A DNA stretch of 64,000 nt. Source: Corynebacterium tuberculostearicum (lineage in GTDB: Bacteria; Actinomycetota; Actinomycetes; Mycobacteriales; Mycobacteriaceae). The notes under the pieces were generated by a model. That model saw only the letters and a program-made list of their open reading frames with translations. It did no database searches and was not told the origin of the DNA. The translations under genes were made by a program, and so were the position numbers. The stretch lies in contig NZ_CP065972.1 of the NCBI RefSeq assembly GCF_016127015.1, forward strand, positions 744,001 to 808,000, written 5' to 3'. Below are positions 1-9,023 of this stretch, piece after piece (position 1 is the first letter of the stretch; the number at the start of each line of letters is the position of its first letter).

Positions 1-750
1 CGCGGCGGCAAGACCCTCGTCGGACCCGTGGACTGGCAAGTAGAGCTCGATGAGCGCTGGGTCATTATTGGCCCCAATGGCGCGGGCAAGACCTCGCTGG
101 TGCGCATGGCCGCGGCCGAAGAGTTCCCGTCGAAAGGCACCGCCTTTTTGATGGGGGAGCAAATCGGCAAAACCGACATGCGCGATCTGCGTGCACTCAT
201 AGGCATCTCTTCCGCGGCGGTGCAATCGCGCATCCCGGACACTGAGCGAGTAGACGATCTAGTTGTCTCCGCCGGTTACGCTGTGTTGGGCCGCTGGCGG
301 GAAGAATATCAGGACATGGATTTCTCCCGCGCGGATGACATCTTGGCGCAAGTTGGTGCCACCCACCTCAAAGAGCGCACGTGGGGAACCCTGTCTGAGG
401 GAGAAAAGAAGCGCGTCGTCCTCGCTCGCGCACTCATGTCTAACCCGGAGTTGCTCATCCTCGATGAGCCGTCCGCAGGAATGGACCTGGGAGGCCGCGA
501 AGACCTCGTGGGATACCTTGGCAATCTAGCCATGGACCCCGATGCCCCAGCGATTGTCATGATCACCCACCACGTGGAGGAGATCCCCTATGGCTTCACC
601 CACGCCATGCTGCTGGATGAGGGTAAAGTTGTGGCAAAAGGACTGATTAATTCCGTCCTCACCTCCGAAAATCTGACTCGCGCCTTCCACCAACCCATAC
701 AGGTGGACCGCATTGGACAGCGATACTTCGCCCGCCGAGCTTCTCTATGA
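1..750 (+). CDS. ABC transporter ATP-binding protein (5' end cut by window)
   Basis: The reading frame is open to base 1, so the true start lies upstream. The visible 249 residues form one ABC nucleotide-binding domain: Walker A GPNGAGKTS near the start, signature LSEGEKKRV, Walker B LLILDEPSAGMD and the H-loop histidine in ITHHVEE. No membrane segment or partner permease is visible here. It overlaps the NUDIX gene by four bases (ATGA), so the two are probably co-translated. From memory, the M. tuberculosis counterpart (Rv3041c) also sits next to a NUDIX gene. The substrate is unknown; a soluble or regulatory ABC protein cannot be excluded. Confidence 0.9.
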   Translation, partial: RGGKTLVGPVDWQVELDERWVIIGPNGAGKTSLVRMAAAEEFPSKGTAFLMGEQIGKTDMRDLRALIGISSAAVQSRIPDTERVDDLVVSAGYAVLGRWREEYQDMDFSRADDILAQVGATHLKERTWGTLSEGEKKRVVLARALMSNPELLILDEPSAGMDLGGREDLVGYLGNLAMDPDAPAIVMITHHVEEIPYGFTHAMLLDEGKVVAKGLINSVLTSENLTRAFHQPIQVDRIGQRYFARRASL

Positions 751-1574
751 CCAATCCTTTTCATGACCGTCTCGATGCCATTGACGCCAGCGATACCACC
801 GGCTTCCACGGTGGACGCCTGGCGGCAACCGTCCTGCTCCTACGGGACGGCGCTGATGGTCTTGAAGTGTGGGTACAAGAGCGCGTCCACACCATGCACA
901 ACTACCCGGGACATTCAGTATTTCCGGGCGGCGGTGTAGACCCACGTGACTTTCCGCCGCGTGCCTGGGACTCGGGCGAGCTGTGGGCCGGAAAGTCTGT
1001 CATCTCCATGGCGCGCCGGATGGGGGTGACCAAGTACAAGGCCCACGCCCTTGTTTTCGCCGCTGCCCGCGAGCTCTTCGAAGAGGCCGGCACCCTTTTC
1101 GCCATCCGCGAGGACGGCATTGTCTCCAATGCGCGGCGCTATCACAAAGAGCGAAAACTACTAGAAAACCACACCATTTCCTTTACCGAATTCCTCAGCA
1201 ATAACGGAATGCGCGTCGACGCCGATATGCTCCTTCCTTGGGCGCGCTGGGTAGGAAAGGGGAAAAGTCATTGGTTCGACACCTTCTTCTTCGTTGGGGT
1301 GTTGCCCTCCGGCCAAGAACCCGATGGGGATACCGATGAAGCAGACGATGCCGGATGGTTCTCCCCGCAGCTCATTCTGGACGGCTGGCGCGCCGGGCTG
1401 GTGCGCCTTGTCATCCCCACGTGGGCACAGATGCAAAGGCTGAGCAAGTATTCCTCCGTACAAGAGGTCATAGAAGACGCGTCCTTTTCGGACCTGCGCC
1501 CCGTCATTGGGGATCCACGCGAAGATCCCCGTTACCGCGAATTCTTTTCCACCACCCCTTTAGACCGAATATGA
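747..1574 (+). CDS. NUDIX hydrolase family protein
   Basis: 275 residues. A NUDIX fold is indicated by FPGGG followed, after an unusually long insertion of about 50 residues, by the helix REL-FEEAGTLF, which holds the metal-binding glutamates of the NUDIX box. The family hydrolyses nucleoside diphosphates linked to another moiety. The long insertion inside the box is typical of actinobacterial CoA-pyrophosphatase-like or uncharacterised members, so the substrate is not assignable. The start overlaps the upstream ABC gene by ATGA, and its own stop overlaps the next ATG in the same way, giving a three-gene translationally coupled unit. Confidence 0.87.
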   Translation: MTNPFHDRLDAIDASDTTGFHGGRLAATVLLLRDGADGLEVWVQERVHTMHNYPGHSVFPGGGVDPRDFPPRAWDSGELWAGKSVISMARRMGVTKYKAHALVFAAARELFEEAGTLFAIREDGIVSNARRYHKERKLLENHTISFTEFLSNNGMRVDADMLLPWARWVGKGKSHWFDTFFFVGVLPSGQEPDGDTDEADDAGWFSPQLILDGWRAGLVRLVIPTWAQMQRLSKYSSVQEVIEDASFSDLRPVIGDPREDPRYREFFSTTPLDRI

Positions 1575-2704
1575 GTTATACCCCCGCAGAAGTCGACTTC
1601 CTTGCCGAACATCAAGAGGAAATAGCACACCTCGACCTCACCTTAACCAAGGCTTCTCGGCTCAAAGACACCGAAATCCTCAAAGCTAAGTTCGGTGAGT
1701 ATGGCCGCGCGGTCATGGAGCTGGTAACCGCCCGCAGTTCCGGAAAGCTCCCGCACGATTGGCTTATGGACACAGACTCTGCCCAGCAAGCAACCCCCAT
1801 CGAAGTGGCGGCGTATCGGACGAAATTCCTTGCCGAGCAGGGGGTGCGCAGCGTCCACGACGTCACCTGTTCCATCGGCACCGAAGGCTATAATTCTCCG
1901 CTCGACTACATTGGCTCAGACCTGGATGAATCACGGGTAAGAATGGCGAGACATAACCTCTCTTCCGCCAAGATTTTCCGTGCGGATGCGCTGACGACTA
2001 CTACCACCGCTGATGTTCTCCTTGCAGACCCGGCCCGCCGCGCCGGTGGCAGGCGAATCACGCGGCCGGAGGATTTGGTGCCACCGCTCCCGGAGGTCGT
2101 CGATAAGCATCGCGACAAGGAACTGGCCATCAAGTGCGCTCCTGGCCTTGATTTTAGCGAGTGGGACGGCCTCGTCACCGTCGCGAGCGTCGATGGCGGG
2201 GTAAAAGAAGCCTGCCTTTATACCCCAGGCCTTGGCAGCGGCCGAAGAGCGGTAATGATTCGAGGAAACAAGCTGGATGTCCTCGACGGCAACGCAGACA
2301 ACCTACCCGGTGCTGGAGACATTGGCAGTTACCTCATCGACCCGGATGGGGCCATCGTTCGAGCGGGATTGGTCCAGCACTACGCGGCCAGGGAAGGGCT
2401 GCATCAAATCGATCCGCGCATCGCATATCTGACAGGAGAGAGGATTCCGGAGGGGACTTCGGGATTTCCATTCATAGAAAAAGTACCCCTAAAGAGATTA
2501 AAATCCGTACTTAAATCCTATGACGCAGGAAGCTTAGAAATCCTTGTACGCGGGGTAGAAGTGGACCCTGACCAGCTGCGGAAGAAGATGAAGCTGAAGG
2601 GGACGAGGCCTTTTGCGGTCATCATTACGCGAATTGGCTCACAGGGAATCGCCTTGCTGTGTCAACCCCGAGTATCATCGTCCGAGGATAATTACGCAAC
2701 ATAA
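1571..2704 (+). CDS. THUMP-like domain class I SAM methyltransferase
   Basis: The start at 1571 is chosen because ATGA overlaps the stop of the NUDIX gene; the longer frame that begins inside that gene is an artefact. The 377-residue protein has a class I methyltransferase core: the SAM-binding segment DVTCSIGTEG, the acidic strand YIGSDLDESR and the catalytic-region motif LLADPARRAGGRR. The C-terminal part resembles the THUMP-like domain found in actinobacterial proteins of this type, which suggests an RNA substrate. The exact target base is unknown. It is the last gene of a coupled trio, and etfB follows after 24 bases. Confidence 0.82.
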   Translation: MSYTPAEVDFLAEHQEEIAHLDLTLTKASRLKDTEILKAKFGEYGRAVMELVTARSSGKLPHDWLMDTDSAQQATPIEVAAYRTKFLAEQGVRSVHDVTCSIGTEGYNSPLDYIGSDLDESRVRMARHNLSSAKIFRADALTTTTTADVLLADPARRAGGRRITRPEDLVPPLPEVVDKHRDKELAIKCAPGLDFSEWDGLVTVASVDGGVKEACLYTPGLGSGRRAVMIRGNKLDVLDGNADNLPGAGDIGSYLIDPDGAIVRAGLVQHYAAREGLHQIDPRIAYLTGERIPEGTSGFPFIEKVPLKRLKSVLKSYDAGSLEILVRGVEVDPDQLRKKMKLKGTRPFAVIITRIGSQGIALLCQPRVSSSEDNYAT

Positions 2705-2728
2705 ATATATCGGAAAGGTGAGTGCCCA

Positions 2729-3511
2729 ATGCCAACTATCGTGGCTCTGGTCAAACACGTGCCGGATACGTGGTCTACCAAGTCTTTGAATGATGACCAC
2801 ACCCTGGATCGCACCTCCGTGGATAACGTCATTGATGAGGTTAATGAGTACTCCGTGGAACAAGCCCTGCGACTGCGCGACGATAACCCCGATGCGGGCT
2901 ACAAAGTCGTAGCACTGACGATGGGGCCGGCCCAGGCCGACGAGGCACTGCGTAAGGCTTTGGCTATGGGCGCCGACGATGCCGTGCTCGTCTCCGATGA
3001 TTCCTTGGCCGGAGCGGACGCGCTCTCGACCGCTTGGACCCTCAATGCTGCGCTCAATCAGCTTGACGACGTCCAGCTGATCACCGCCGGCACCGAAGCT
3101 TCCGACGCCTCCACCGGCCTGCTTGCCGGCCTGCTCGCCGAATACCGCCAGCTGCCGGCCCTTACCGGCCTGCACAAGGTAGAGCTAGCTGACGGCACTC
3201 TGCAGGGCACCCGCGATGATGCGCGCGGCACCTGGGAACTCGAGGCGCCGCTGCCAGCGATCGTTACGGTGAACGATAAGAGCGACAAGCCACGATTCCC
3301 CAACTTCAAGGGTCTTATGGCAGCTAAGAAGGCGGAAATCACCACCTTCACGCTGGCTGACCTGGGCATCGAGGCCATCGCGCCGACAACCTCCGTGTCG
3401 GCCGCTGAGAAGCGCCCACCGCGCACCGCCGGCGAAGTTATTTCGGAGCCCAACCCGCAAGATGCTGCGAAGAAGATCGCTGACTTCCTGTCCGCAAAGA
3501 ACTTGATTTAG
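2729..3511 (+). CDS. etfB: Electron transfer flavoprotein beta subunit
   Basis: 260 residues, the usual size for EtfB/FixA. It opens with IVALVKHVPDT and carries the AMP-binding region ALTMGPAQADEALRKALAMG. With EtfA it forms the soluble heterodimer that accepts electrons from acyl-CoA dehydrogenases and passes them towards the quinone pool. A good ribosome-binding site (GGAAAGGTGAG) lies 8 bases before the ATG. etfA follows after 8 bases, and the cysteine desulfurase gene follows etfA directly, so the three are one operon. The same order (fixA-fixB-iscS-like) is known from mycobacteria. Confidence 0.95.
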   Translation: MPTIVALVKHVPDTWSTKSLNDDHTLDRTSVDNVIDEVNEYSVEQALRLRDDNPDAGYKVVALTMGPAQADEALRKALAMGADDAVLVSDDSLAGADALSTAWTLNAALNQLDDVQLITAGTEASDASTGLLAGLLAEYRQLPALTGLHKVELADGTLQGTRDDARGTWELEAPLPAIVTVNDKSDKPRFPNFKGLMAAKKAEITTFTLADLGIEAIAPTTSVSAAEKRPPRTAGEVISEPNPQDAAKKIADFLSAKNLI

Positions 3512-3519
3512 GAGTAGAT

Positions 3520-4461
3520 ATGTCGCACGTTTACGTACTAGTTGAGCACGACGCGGACAACCTCCTTCCCGTTACCGGCGAGCTGATTACGGCCGCGCGG
3601 GAATTGGGTACGGTGTCCGCAGTGGTCGTCGGCAAGCAGGCCGATAAGTTCGATGCCGACCTTGCCGCCCTCGGTGCCGCACAGGTGGTTCAGGCAACGG
3701 CCGAGGATTATGAACAGCGTTTCCTCACCCCGGAGGTCGATGCCCTGCATGCGCTTGGCGCTGCGAACCCAGCGCCCATTGTGCTGGCCGCAACTCCGGC
3801 CAATAACGAGATTGCCGGTCGACTTGCGGCTCGCCTCGCCTCTGGCGCACTGGTCAATGTTAGTGGCATCGCCGCCGATGGCTCCGCCGAGATGAGCATT
3901 TTCGGTGGTTCCTATGAGACCACCTCTACCGCCGCTGGGCAGTGCCCGATCTACACCCTTCGACCGGGTGCGGTTGAGGCTGCACCACAGCAGGTGGAGG
4001 CGCAGCCGGCGCCGATGCCGTTGCCGGCCGCCACGGGCAAAGACGTCAAGGTAACTTCCTTTACCCCGGCACAGAAGTCCGCACGCCCAGAAATTACCGA
4101 GGCCAAGGCAGTTGTCGCCGGCGGCCGTGGCGTGGGCGACGAGTTCGGCGCCGTTGTCGAGCCGCTTGCCGATGCCCTCGGGGCCGCAGTCGGCGCCACC
4201 CGCGACGCCGTTGATGAAGGCTTTTATGACGCCGCCTATCAGATCGGCCAGACCGGTGTTACCGTCTCGCCCGACCTCTACATCGGCTTGGGTATCTCTG
4301 GCGCTATCCAGCACACCTCTGGCATGCAGACTTCCGGCACCATTGTGGTGGTCAACCAAGACCAAGATGAGCCGTTCTTCCAGATCGCTGATCTCGGCGT
4401 CGTGGGCGACCTGCATGAAATCGCACCTGCCCTGACCGAGGAACTGAAGGCGCGCCGGTAA
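3520..4461 (+). CDS. etfA: Electron transfer flavoprotein alpha subunit
   Basis: 313 residues. The C-terminal FAD-binding domain is clear: residues around 250-265 read LGISGAIQHTSGMQTS, the classic EtfA/FixB flavin motif, followed by the acidic VVNQDQDEPFF strand. The N-terminal half is the Rossmann-like domain I that packs against EtfB. AGGAG precedes the ATG by a few bases. The stop TAA shares its last A with the ATG of the next gene (TAATG), which implies translational coupling to the cysteine desulfurase. Confidence 0.95.
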   Translation: MSHVYVLVEHDADNLLPVTGELITAARELGTVSAVVVGKQADKFDADLAALGAAQVVQATAEDYEQRFLTPEVDALHALGAANPAPIVLAATPANNEIAGRLAARLASGALVNVSGIAADGSAEMSIFGGSYETTSTAAGQCPIYTLRPGAVEAAPQQVEAQPAPMPLPAATGKDVKVTSFTPAQKSARPEITEAKAVVAGGRGVGDEFGAVVEPLADALGAAVGATRDAVDEGFYDAAYQIGQTGVTVSPDLYIGLGISGAIQHTSGMQTSGTIVVVNQDQDEPFFQIADLGVVGDLHEIAPALTEELKARR

Positions 4462-5576
4462 TGCCGCACTACTTTGACTATGCCGCTACCCAGCCGATGC
4501 GTCAGAGCGCGATTGACGCGTGGGTGGCGGCGGCCGGCTCCCTCAACTCCGGCGCGCAGTATGGTTCTGGCCGCAAGGCTCGGTCCGTGCTGGATGATGC
4601 CCGTGAAAAGGTGGCTTCCCTCCTCGGCTGCGAGCCCATCGAGGTCATCTTTACCTCTTCTGGCACCGAGGCGGACAATATCGCCATTCAGGGTCTCTAC
4701 GCGGCTGGGCAAACAAACCGCATTATTTCTACCGATATTGAGCACCCGGCCGTGCGCGATACCGTCTCTAATCTGGAGAAAACCGGAGCAGCTGTCGATA
4801 TCCTTCCCGTCGACCGTTCCGGGCACATTGCAGATCTATCGGCCCTAGACACGCTTGCCGACGTCGCTACCTGCATGTGGGCCAACAACGAGACCGGGGC
4901 CATTCAGCCCATCGAAGAGATAGCCACACGTGCGAATGCGACAGGCACACCCGTGCACGTGGATGCGGTGCAGGCTGTGGGCAAAGTTCCCATCAATTTT
5001 TCTGATTTAGGGATCACCAGCCTCGCCGCCAGCGCCCACAAGTTCGGCGGCCCCCGCGGCATCGGTCTGCTTTTGGCCAAGCGCAGTCCTGCGCCCCAGC
5101 CGATTGCTTACGGCGGTGGCCAAGAACGGGGCATCCGCCCTGGCACCGTGGACGTGGCGGGCGCTTCCGGTCTAGCTGCGGCGTTGGAGGAATCCGTCTC
5201 CGAAATCGCCGCCCAGGGTGAGCGAATTGCTGCTCTCCGCAATAAGCTGCGCGACGGAATTTTCGCCACCATCGACGACGTAGTGGTCAACTCTGCCGAG
5301 CCGTGCTTGCCTTCCCATCTGCACGTCTCATTTCCCGGTGCTGATGGCGATAGCCTCATCATGCTGCTGGATTCCTTGCAGATCGAGGCCTCTTCCGGCA
5401 GTGCTTGCAGCGCTGGCGTAAACCGCATGTCTCATGTCCTCGAGGCAATGGGCGTAAGTGAGGCGGAAGGAATCGGTTCCCTGCGTTTTACTCTCGGTAG
5501 GCTTACTTCGGAAGAGGATGTTGACTACGTCTTGGCTCATCTTCCGGAGGTTATTTCACGAGCCCGTTCCGTCTAG
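4461..5576 (+). CDS. Cysteine desulfurase (NifS/IscS-like, PLP)
   Basis: 371 residues of fold-type I aminotransferase. The PLP-binding lysine is K194 in SAHKFGGPRG, the cofactor His is in STDIEHPA and the catalytic cysteine is C316 in the flexible loop SSGSACSAG, as in group I enzymes. It removes sulfur from cysteine to give a persulfide. mnmA, 3.4 kb downstream on the same strand, needs exactly such a donor for 2-thiouridylation of tRNA, and the two genes are closer together in related genomes. Here an HNH gene, a lysozyme and a spermidine-synthase-like gene lie between. The stop overlaps the convergent HNH gene by 4 bases. Confidence 0.93.
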   Translation: MPHYFDYAATQPMRQSAIDAWVAAAGSLNSGAQYGSGRKARSVLDDAREKVASLLGCEPIEVIFTSSGTEADNIAIQGLYAAGQTNRIISTDIEHPAVRDTVSNLEKTGAAVDILPVDRSGHIADLSALDTLADVATCMWANNETGAIQPIEEIATRANATGTPVHVDAVQAVGKVPINFSDLGITSLAASAHKFGGPRGIGLLLAKRSPAPQPIAYGGGQERGIRPGTVDVAGASGLAAALEESVSEIAAQGERIAALRNKLRDGIFATIDDVVVNSAEPCLPSHLHVSFPGADGDSLIMLLDSLQIEASSGSACSAGVNRMSHVLEAMGVSEAEGIGSLRFTLGRLTSEEDVDYVLAHLPEVISRARSV

Positions 5577-6769
5577 CTATCATTCCTTTCTTTCGCCGCA
5601 GCTCGCCGGGCGGCGATAGCTTGGCCGACCGTAAGCGCCCAGTTCTTGTTCTTGGGCGCTAGCGGTCCTTGGGGCTCATCGTATTCCCAGCGGCCATCGT
5701 CAAAGAGCCATACTATGTCTCCAGTATGTGGATCCATGATGTAGAAGGCACCACCATCGGTTTTGATGTTGTGGTGATGCTGGCAGAGTGATGTCAAGTT
5801 GCTCCCCGCCGTTTTCCCTCCCTGTGCATGGTCAATTCGGTGGTCCTTTTGGCAGTTCTCTGCGGGGCGATTACAACCTGGCCAGCGGCACACGCCATCG
5901 CGGCCTTCCACGTAGGCGCCAACGAGTGGGGGAGTAACGTAGCTTTCGCTCTCCATCCTTTTTGCAAGGTCCATATCCCGCGTCTGGGTGGGACGCAGAC
6001 TGTCAGCGGTCTCAGGGCTTATCCATCCGAATCCCCGGATAAATGCGGGAGCAGCCTCCTGGTCGTGGGCTCGGTACATATGAAGAACCACTTTTGCCCG
6101 CGACTCAATTTCGCCCAGAATTAGCTTGGCTAGGGCTTCAGCTTTCGTGAGGTTATGCTCTTCGGCTGCCTTACTAACGTGTTCATCGATGGCTAGCATG
6201 GTAGGTTCATCGAATTCCACTGCTAGCCCGGCCTTCCCGCCGAAACTGTGGTAGGTGAAATAGGAGTCGTTCCCTGCATCAGGCTCTTTATCTTCATTGG
6301 GGTGTGGGTCCTCCACAGCGATGAGGCCATTTAGTTTTCGCCGCAGATTGGTATTCGAAGGCAGTACCTGGCCGGGCTTCGTGGGGGTCAGGTAACGCGC
6401 AAGCTCTTGGTCTATCCGCTCGAGAATTTCGGTCGGGATGTCGCCCAGCTTGCTAAGCACGGCGTCGATAGTAATAAGACGAGAGAAATCCAGGAAGTAA
6501 TAGGTTTCCTGGAGCGCCTTTGTTAGTGGTAGCTCTGCGAGTCGATAAAGGGCCATTGTTATGTCTCGCGTGCGCCGCTCGCTTAAGCCCGTGCGGGTGG
6601 AAAGTGTGTGGCAAGATATGTCGAAATCTTCTTCTAGGTCTGGCTTCACCTCATTCCAGAATAGGTAATCTTGTTTTCTGATTTCTGTGGCTTTAACTGC
6701 AAGCGGATCGTTGGGGTCATTGACTATGTAGTAGGCGTCCAAGATGAAATCCCCCGATTTGTAGAACAT
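5573..6769 (-). CDS. HNH endonuclease, DUF222/13E12-repeat type
   Basis: 398 residues. The C-terminal HNH module is clear: CRWPGC, then the DHRIDH pair about 15 residues later, then NLTSLCQHHHNIK, which gives the zinc cysteines and catalytic histidine in the usual order. The long helical N-terminal part is the DUF222-like region of the actinobacterial 13E12 family, which occurs in multiple copies per genome and is often mobile or lineage-specific. The substrate is DNA by family knowledge; the biological role is not established. The gene is convergent with, and overlaps by 4 bases, the cysteine desulfurase. It sits where related genomes keep the desulfurase near mnmA, so it is a likely insertion. 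Confidence 0.85.
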   Translation of the reverse strand: MFYKSGDFILDAYYIVNDPNDPLAVKATEIRKQDYLFWNEVKPDLEEDFDISCHTLSTRTGLSERRTRDITMALYRLAELPLTKALQETYYFLDFSRLITIDAVLSKLGDIPTEILERIDQELARYLTPTKPGQVLPSNTNLRRKLNGLIAVEDPHPNEDKEPDAGNDSYFTYHSFGGKAGLAVEFDEPTMLAIDEHVSKAAEEHNLTKAEALAKLILGEIESRAKVVLHMYRAHDQEAAPAFIRGFGWISPETADSLRPTQTRDMDLAKRMESESYVTPPLVGAYVEGRDGVCRWPGCNRPAENCQKDHRIDHAQGGKTAGSNLTSLCQHHHNIKTDGGAFYIMDPHTGDIVWLFDDGRWEYDEPQGPLAPKNKNWALTVGQAIAARRAAAKERNDS

Positions 6770-6809
6770 GTGTACTTAACTCCATGGTGAATATTTTATG
6801 GCGCGCCCT

Positions 6810-6825
6810 GCCCCTTTGCAAGGGG
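6810..6825. repeat. Small inverted repeat between divergent genes
   Basis: CCCCTT-TGC-AAGGGG lies in the 182-bp gap between the HNH gene and the lysozyme gene. It could be an operator or a small hairpin. Nothing else in the gap beyond the lysozyme promoter is recognisable. Confidence 0.4.
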
Positions 6826-6938
6826 TGTGGGCAAAGATATGTTCTAAAGGGATGTATTCCGAGAGGGGGTGAAATGGAGGTAAAGAAAATTATTTCAAGT
6901 GGCGCGTGTTAAAGATGTGACACGAGTGAAGGCGTTGC

Positions 6939-6944
6939 TAGACT
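6939..6944 (+). promoter_or_regulatory. -10 element of the lysozyme gene (leaderless)
   Basis: TAGACT begins 13 bases before the ATG at 6952, so transcription should start at or next to the initiation codon. TGTGAC/TGACAC about 17 bases upstream is a weak -35. Confidence 0.6.
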
Positions 6945-6951
6945 CACGCGC

Positions 6952-8112
6952 ATGACATCAAAGAAGGCACTCCGAGAGAGCATTACTGCGGTGGTTACCG
7001 TGGCTGCACTAGCCGTAAGTGGTACCGCCGTCGCCCAGGCGGTTAGCCTCGGTGCACCTAAGGGCATTGACGTTGCAGCGCACCAGCATCCAGGCGGTAC
7101 ACCTATCGATTGGTCAAAGGTGCGTACCGACGGTCAGTCGTTTGCATTCGTGAAGGCTACCGAGGGCGGTGATTGGGTAAACCCACACTATGTAGAGGAT
7201 ATTCAGGCGGCTAATGCTGCTGGACTCAAGACCGGTGCGTACCACTACGCACGTCCGGCTGGCGACGCCAAGACTCAGGCGGCCAATTTTGCCGCGCAGA
7301 TCGCCCTAGCCCCGGATCAGACATTGCCTCCTGCACTTGATATCGAGGTGGCGGAAGGAAAGTCTGCGGCACAGCTGGAGCAGTGGATTGAAGAATTTAC
7401 TAGCGAGCTCAAGCGTCTTACCGGTCGCACGCCAATGATTTACACCTACAAGTACTTCTGGATGGGGCAGATGAATAACTCCCAGAAGTTCTCGGATATG
7501 CCACTGTGGCTCGCGGCCTATCAGGACCAGGCGCCTGAAGCGGTGGGCGGATGGAACGAGCTATCTTTCTGGCAGCGTTCTGGTTCTGGCAAGGTGGCAG
7601 GCATTCCTACCGACGTCGACATGAACCTGTTTAATGGTTCTAAGCAGCAACTGCAGTCCTTTAGCGACGGCAACTACGTAGACGTGGGCGGCGCGCTAGA
7701 GCAGTTGGTCGTGAGCGATGGCCTTGACCTGAGCTCCGATAGCACGCCACTCATTGGTGCGATCTTGGCGCTTGCCGCTGGTCTGATTGCGATTCCGCAG
7801 CTTGCCGACGCCGCCGAAAAGTCCGGCCTCGATCCCCAAGCGGCGGAGGGCTTGGCTGGCTTCGTAAAGACCTTGCAAGACAAGGATGCCCTTCCAGTGG
7901 AGGACCTGGGCGATATGGCCAAGGGCAACTTCTCCGTCAGCGACCTAGCTATCCTGCTGGACAATGCCGGTCACGTGAACAACGTTAAATCAGGCAACGT
8001 CTCCGAGTCGGAGGTATTGGAAGCTAAGAATGCCGCCAAGAACGCCGGCGCTGACGTACCCGATTTTGACGCGGGACAAGTAGCTACGCTGCTTAATCGC
8101 GTACTGCAGTAG
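6952..8112 (+). CDS. Secreted GH25 lysozyme with C-terminal helical region
   Basis: 386 residues. A signal peptide runs to about residue 30 (hydrophobic core AVVTVAALAVSGTAVAQA). Residues about 35-225 are a glycoside hydrolase 25 domain: GIDVAAHQ near the start, FVKATEG, GAYHYARP and the acidic pair in ALDIEVAEG, which are the catalytic-site motifs of Cellosyl/Cpl-1-type muramidases. The last 150 or so residues are helical, contain one hydrophobic stretch (LIGAILALAAGLIAIP) and match no cell-wall-binding repeat I recognise. It probably cleaves peptidoglycan outside the cell, either as a remodelling enzyme or against competitors. No holin or phage gene is nearby. The end overlaps the convergent downstream gene by 20 bases. 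Confidence 0.88.
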   Translation: MTSKKALRESITAVVTVAALAVSGTAVAQAVSLGAPKGIDVAAHQHPGGTPIDWSKVRTDGQSFAFVKATEGGDWVNPHYVEDIQAANAAGLKTGAYHYARPAGDAKTQAANFAAQIALAPDQTLPPALDIEVAEGKSAAQLEQWIEEFTSELKRLTGRTPMIYTYKYFWMGQMNNSQKFSDMPLWLAAYQDQAPEAVGGWNELSFWQRSGSGKVAGIPTDVDMNLFNGSKQQLQSFSDGNYVDVGGALEQLVVSDGLDLSSDSTPLIGAILALAAGLIAIPQLADAAEKSGLDPQAAEGLAGFVKTLQDKDALPVEDLGDMAKGNFSVSDLAILLDNAGHVNNVKSGNVSESEVLEAKNAAKNAGADVPDFDAGQVATLLNRVLQ

Positions 8113-8929
8113 CACCAGTAAAAAACGCGCGGGTCCAGGCCTCGTCTTTGTAATGGGCGGGCACTGCCCCGCCAAGGAGTGCCTTTGCCAACTGGGCGGC
8201 TTCGACGGAGCCCTCGGCTGGCATTTCTGTATCTGAGGCCACCAGGATGATGTTCCCGTAGCGCCGACCCTTGAGCATCGGTGGGTCCGCGACGACGGCG
8301 AGGTGGTCAAATACTTTATCCAGTCCGGCCAGCTCGCTCTTTGCCAGCTGTAGATCGGAATGGTCACCGCAGTTGGCTACGTAGAGGCCACCCGGCGCCA
8401 GCGACTGCTTTGCAGCCTGAAAGAACTCCACGGTGGTGAGGTTGGCTGGTGTCTTGTCGCCAGCAAAGACATCGCGGATGATGATGTCGCGGCTGGACGG
8501 AAGGAACCCCTCGGTTTCTGTGCGGGCCTCGCCGGCACGGATTTTGACGGTGGGGGAACGGGGGACGTCGAAAAGCGTACGCACCAACTCGCCCAACTTG
8601 GCGTCGAGTTCAACCACCGTGTGGCGGCTGCCCGGAAGCTTGCTGGCAAAATAGCGCGGAAGGGAGCATCCCGCGCCGCCTAGGTGGGTCACGCGGAGCT
8701 TATTCGCGGGCCGAGAATTGAGGTGCTCAACCGCCGCCGCAATCCAGCGCATGTACTCAAACTCCAGCTCCTCCGGCTCACCGAGCACAATGTGGCTGCT
8801 CGGCACGCCATTAACGTTGAGAATATAGGCGCCGTCGCGAAACTCATCCGGCACAACCTCGGCTGTGCCGGTAGAAATATCGTAGGTGCCGGTGATTCCC
8901 GGATCGGTGGAAGCTCGCTTTCTGCCCAT
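8093..8929 (-). CDS. Spermidine synthase-like SAM-dependent protein
   Basis: About 278 residues with the start at MGRKRAS (8929), which is preceded by TAAGCT beginning 14 bases upstream; a slightly longer frame exists. The core resembles spermidine/spermine synthase: LGGAGCSLPRYFA (nucleotide-binding loop), VVELDAKL (acidic strand) and DVFAGDKTPANL. The family uses decarboxylated SAM for aminopropyl transfer, but many actinobacterial members lack proof of polyamine activity and may be methyltransferases. It is monocistronic on the minus strand, divergent from mnmA. Confidence 0.75.
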   Translation of the reverse strand: MGRKRASTDPGITGTYDISTGTAEVVPDEFRDGAYILNVNGVPSSHIVLGEPEELEFEYMRWIAAAVEHLNSRPANKLRVTHLGGAGCSLPRYFASKLPGSRHTVVELDAKLGELVRTLFDVPRSPTVKIRAGEARTETEGFLPSSRDIIIRDVFAGDKTPANLTTVEFFQAAKQSLAPGGLYVANCGDHSDLQLAKSELAGLDKVFDHLAVVADPPMLKGRRYGNIILVASDTEMPAEGSVEAAQLAKALLGGAVPAHYKDEAWTRAFFTGATAVRD

Positions 8930-9023
8930 GTCACACAAGCTTAGGGAATGGTTTCGATTTAAACCGCGTTGGGGCTAGGGAGTAGACTTTCGGGCCTGTA
9001 GTCAAGGTGAAATGGGGAGCACA

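Noticed and set aside
1355..1570. Long N-terminal extension of the methyltransferase
   Set aside because: It lies wholly within the NUDIX gene in another frame; the ATGA start at 1571 is better.
3538..4416. 292-aa open frame on the minus strand inside etfA
   Set aside because: It is a shadow of a high-GC coding region, with no ribosome-binding site and no recognisable domain; etfA is certain.
6952..8112. Prophage remnant based on the GH25 lysozyme
   Set aside because: The gene encodes a Sec signal peptide, and no other phage gene is nearby.
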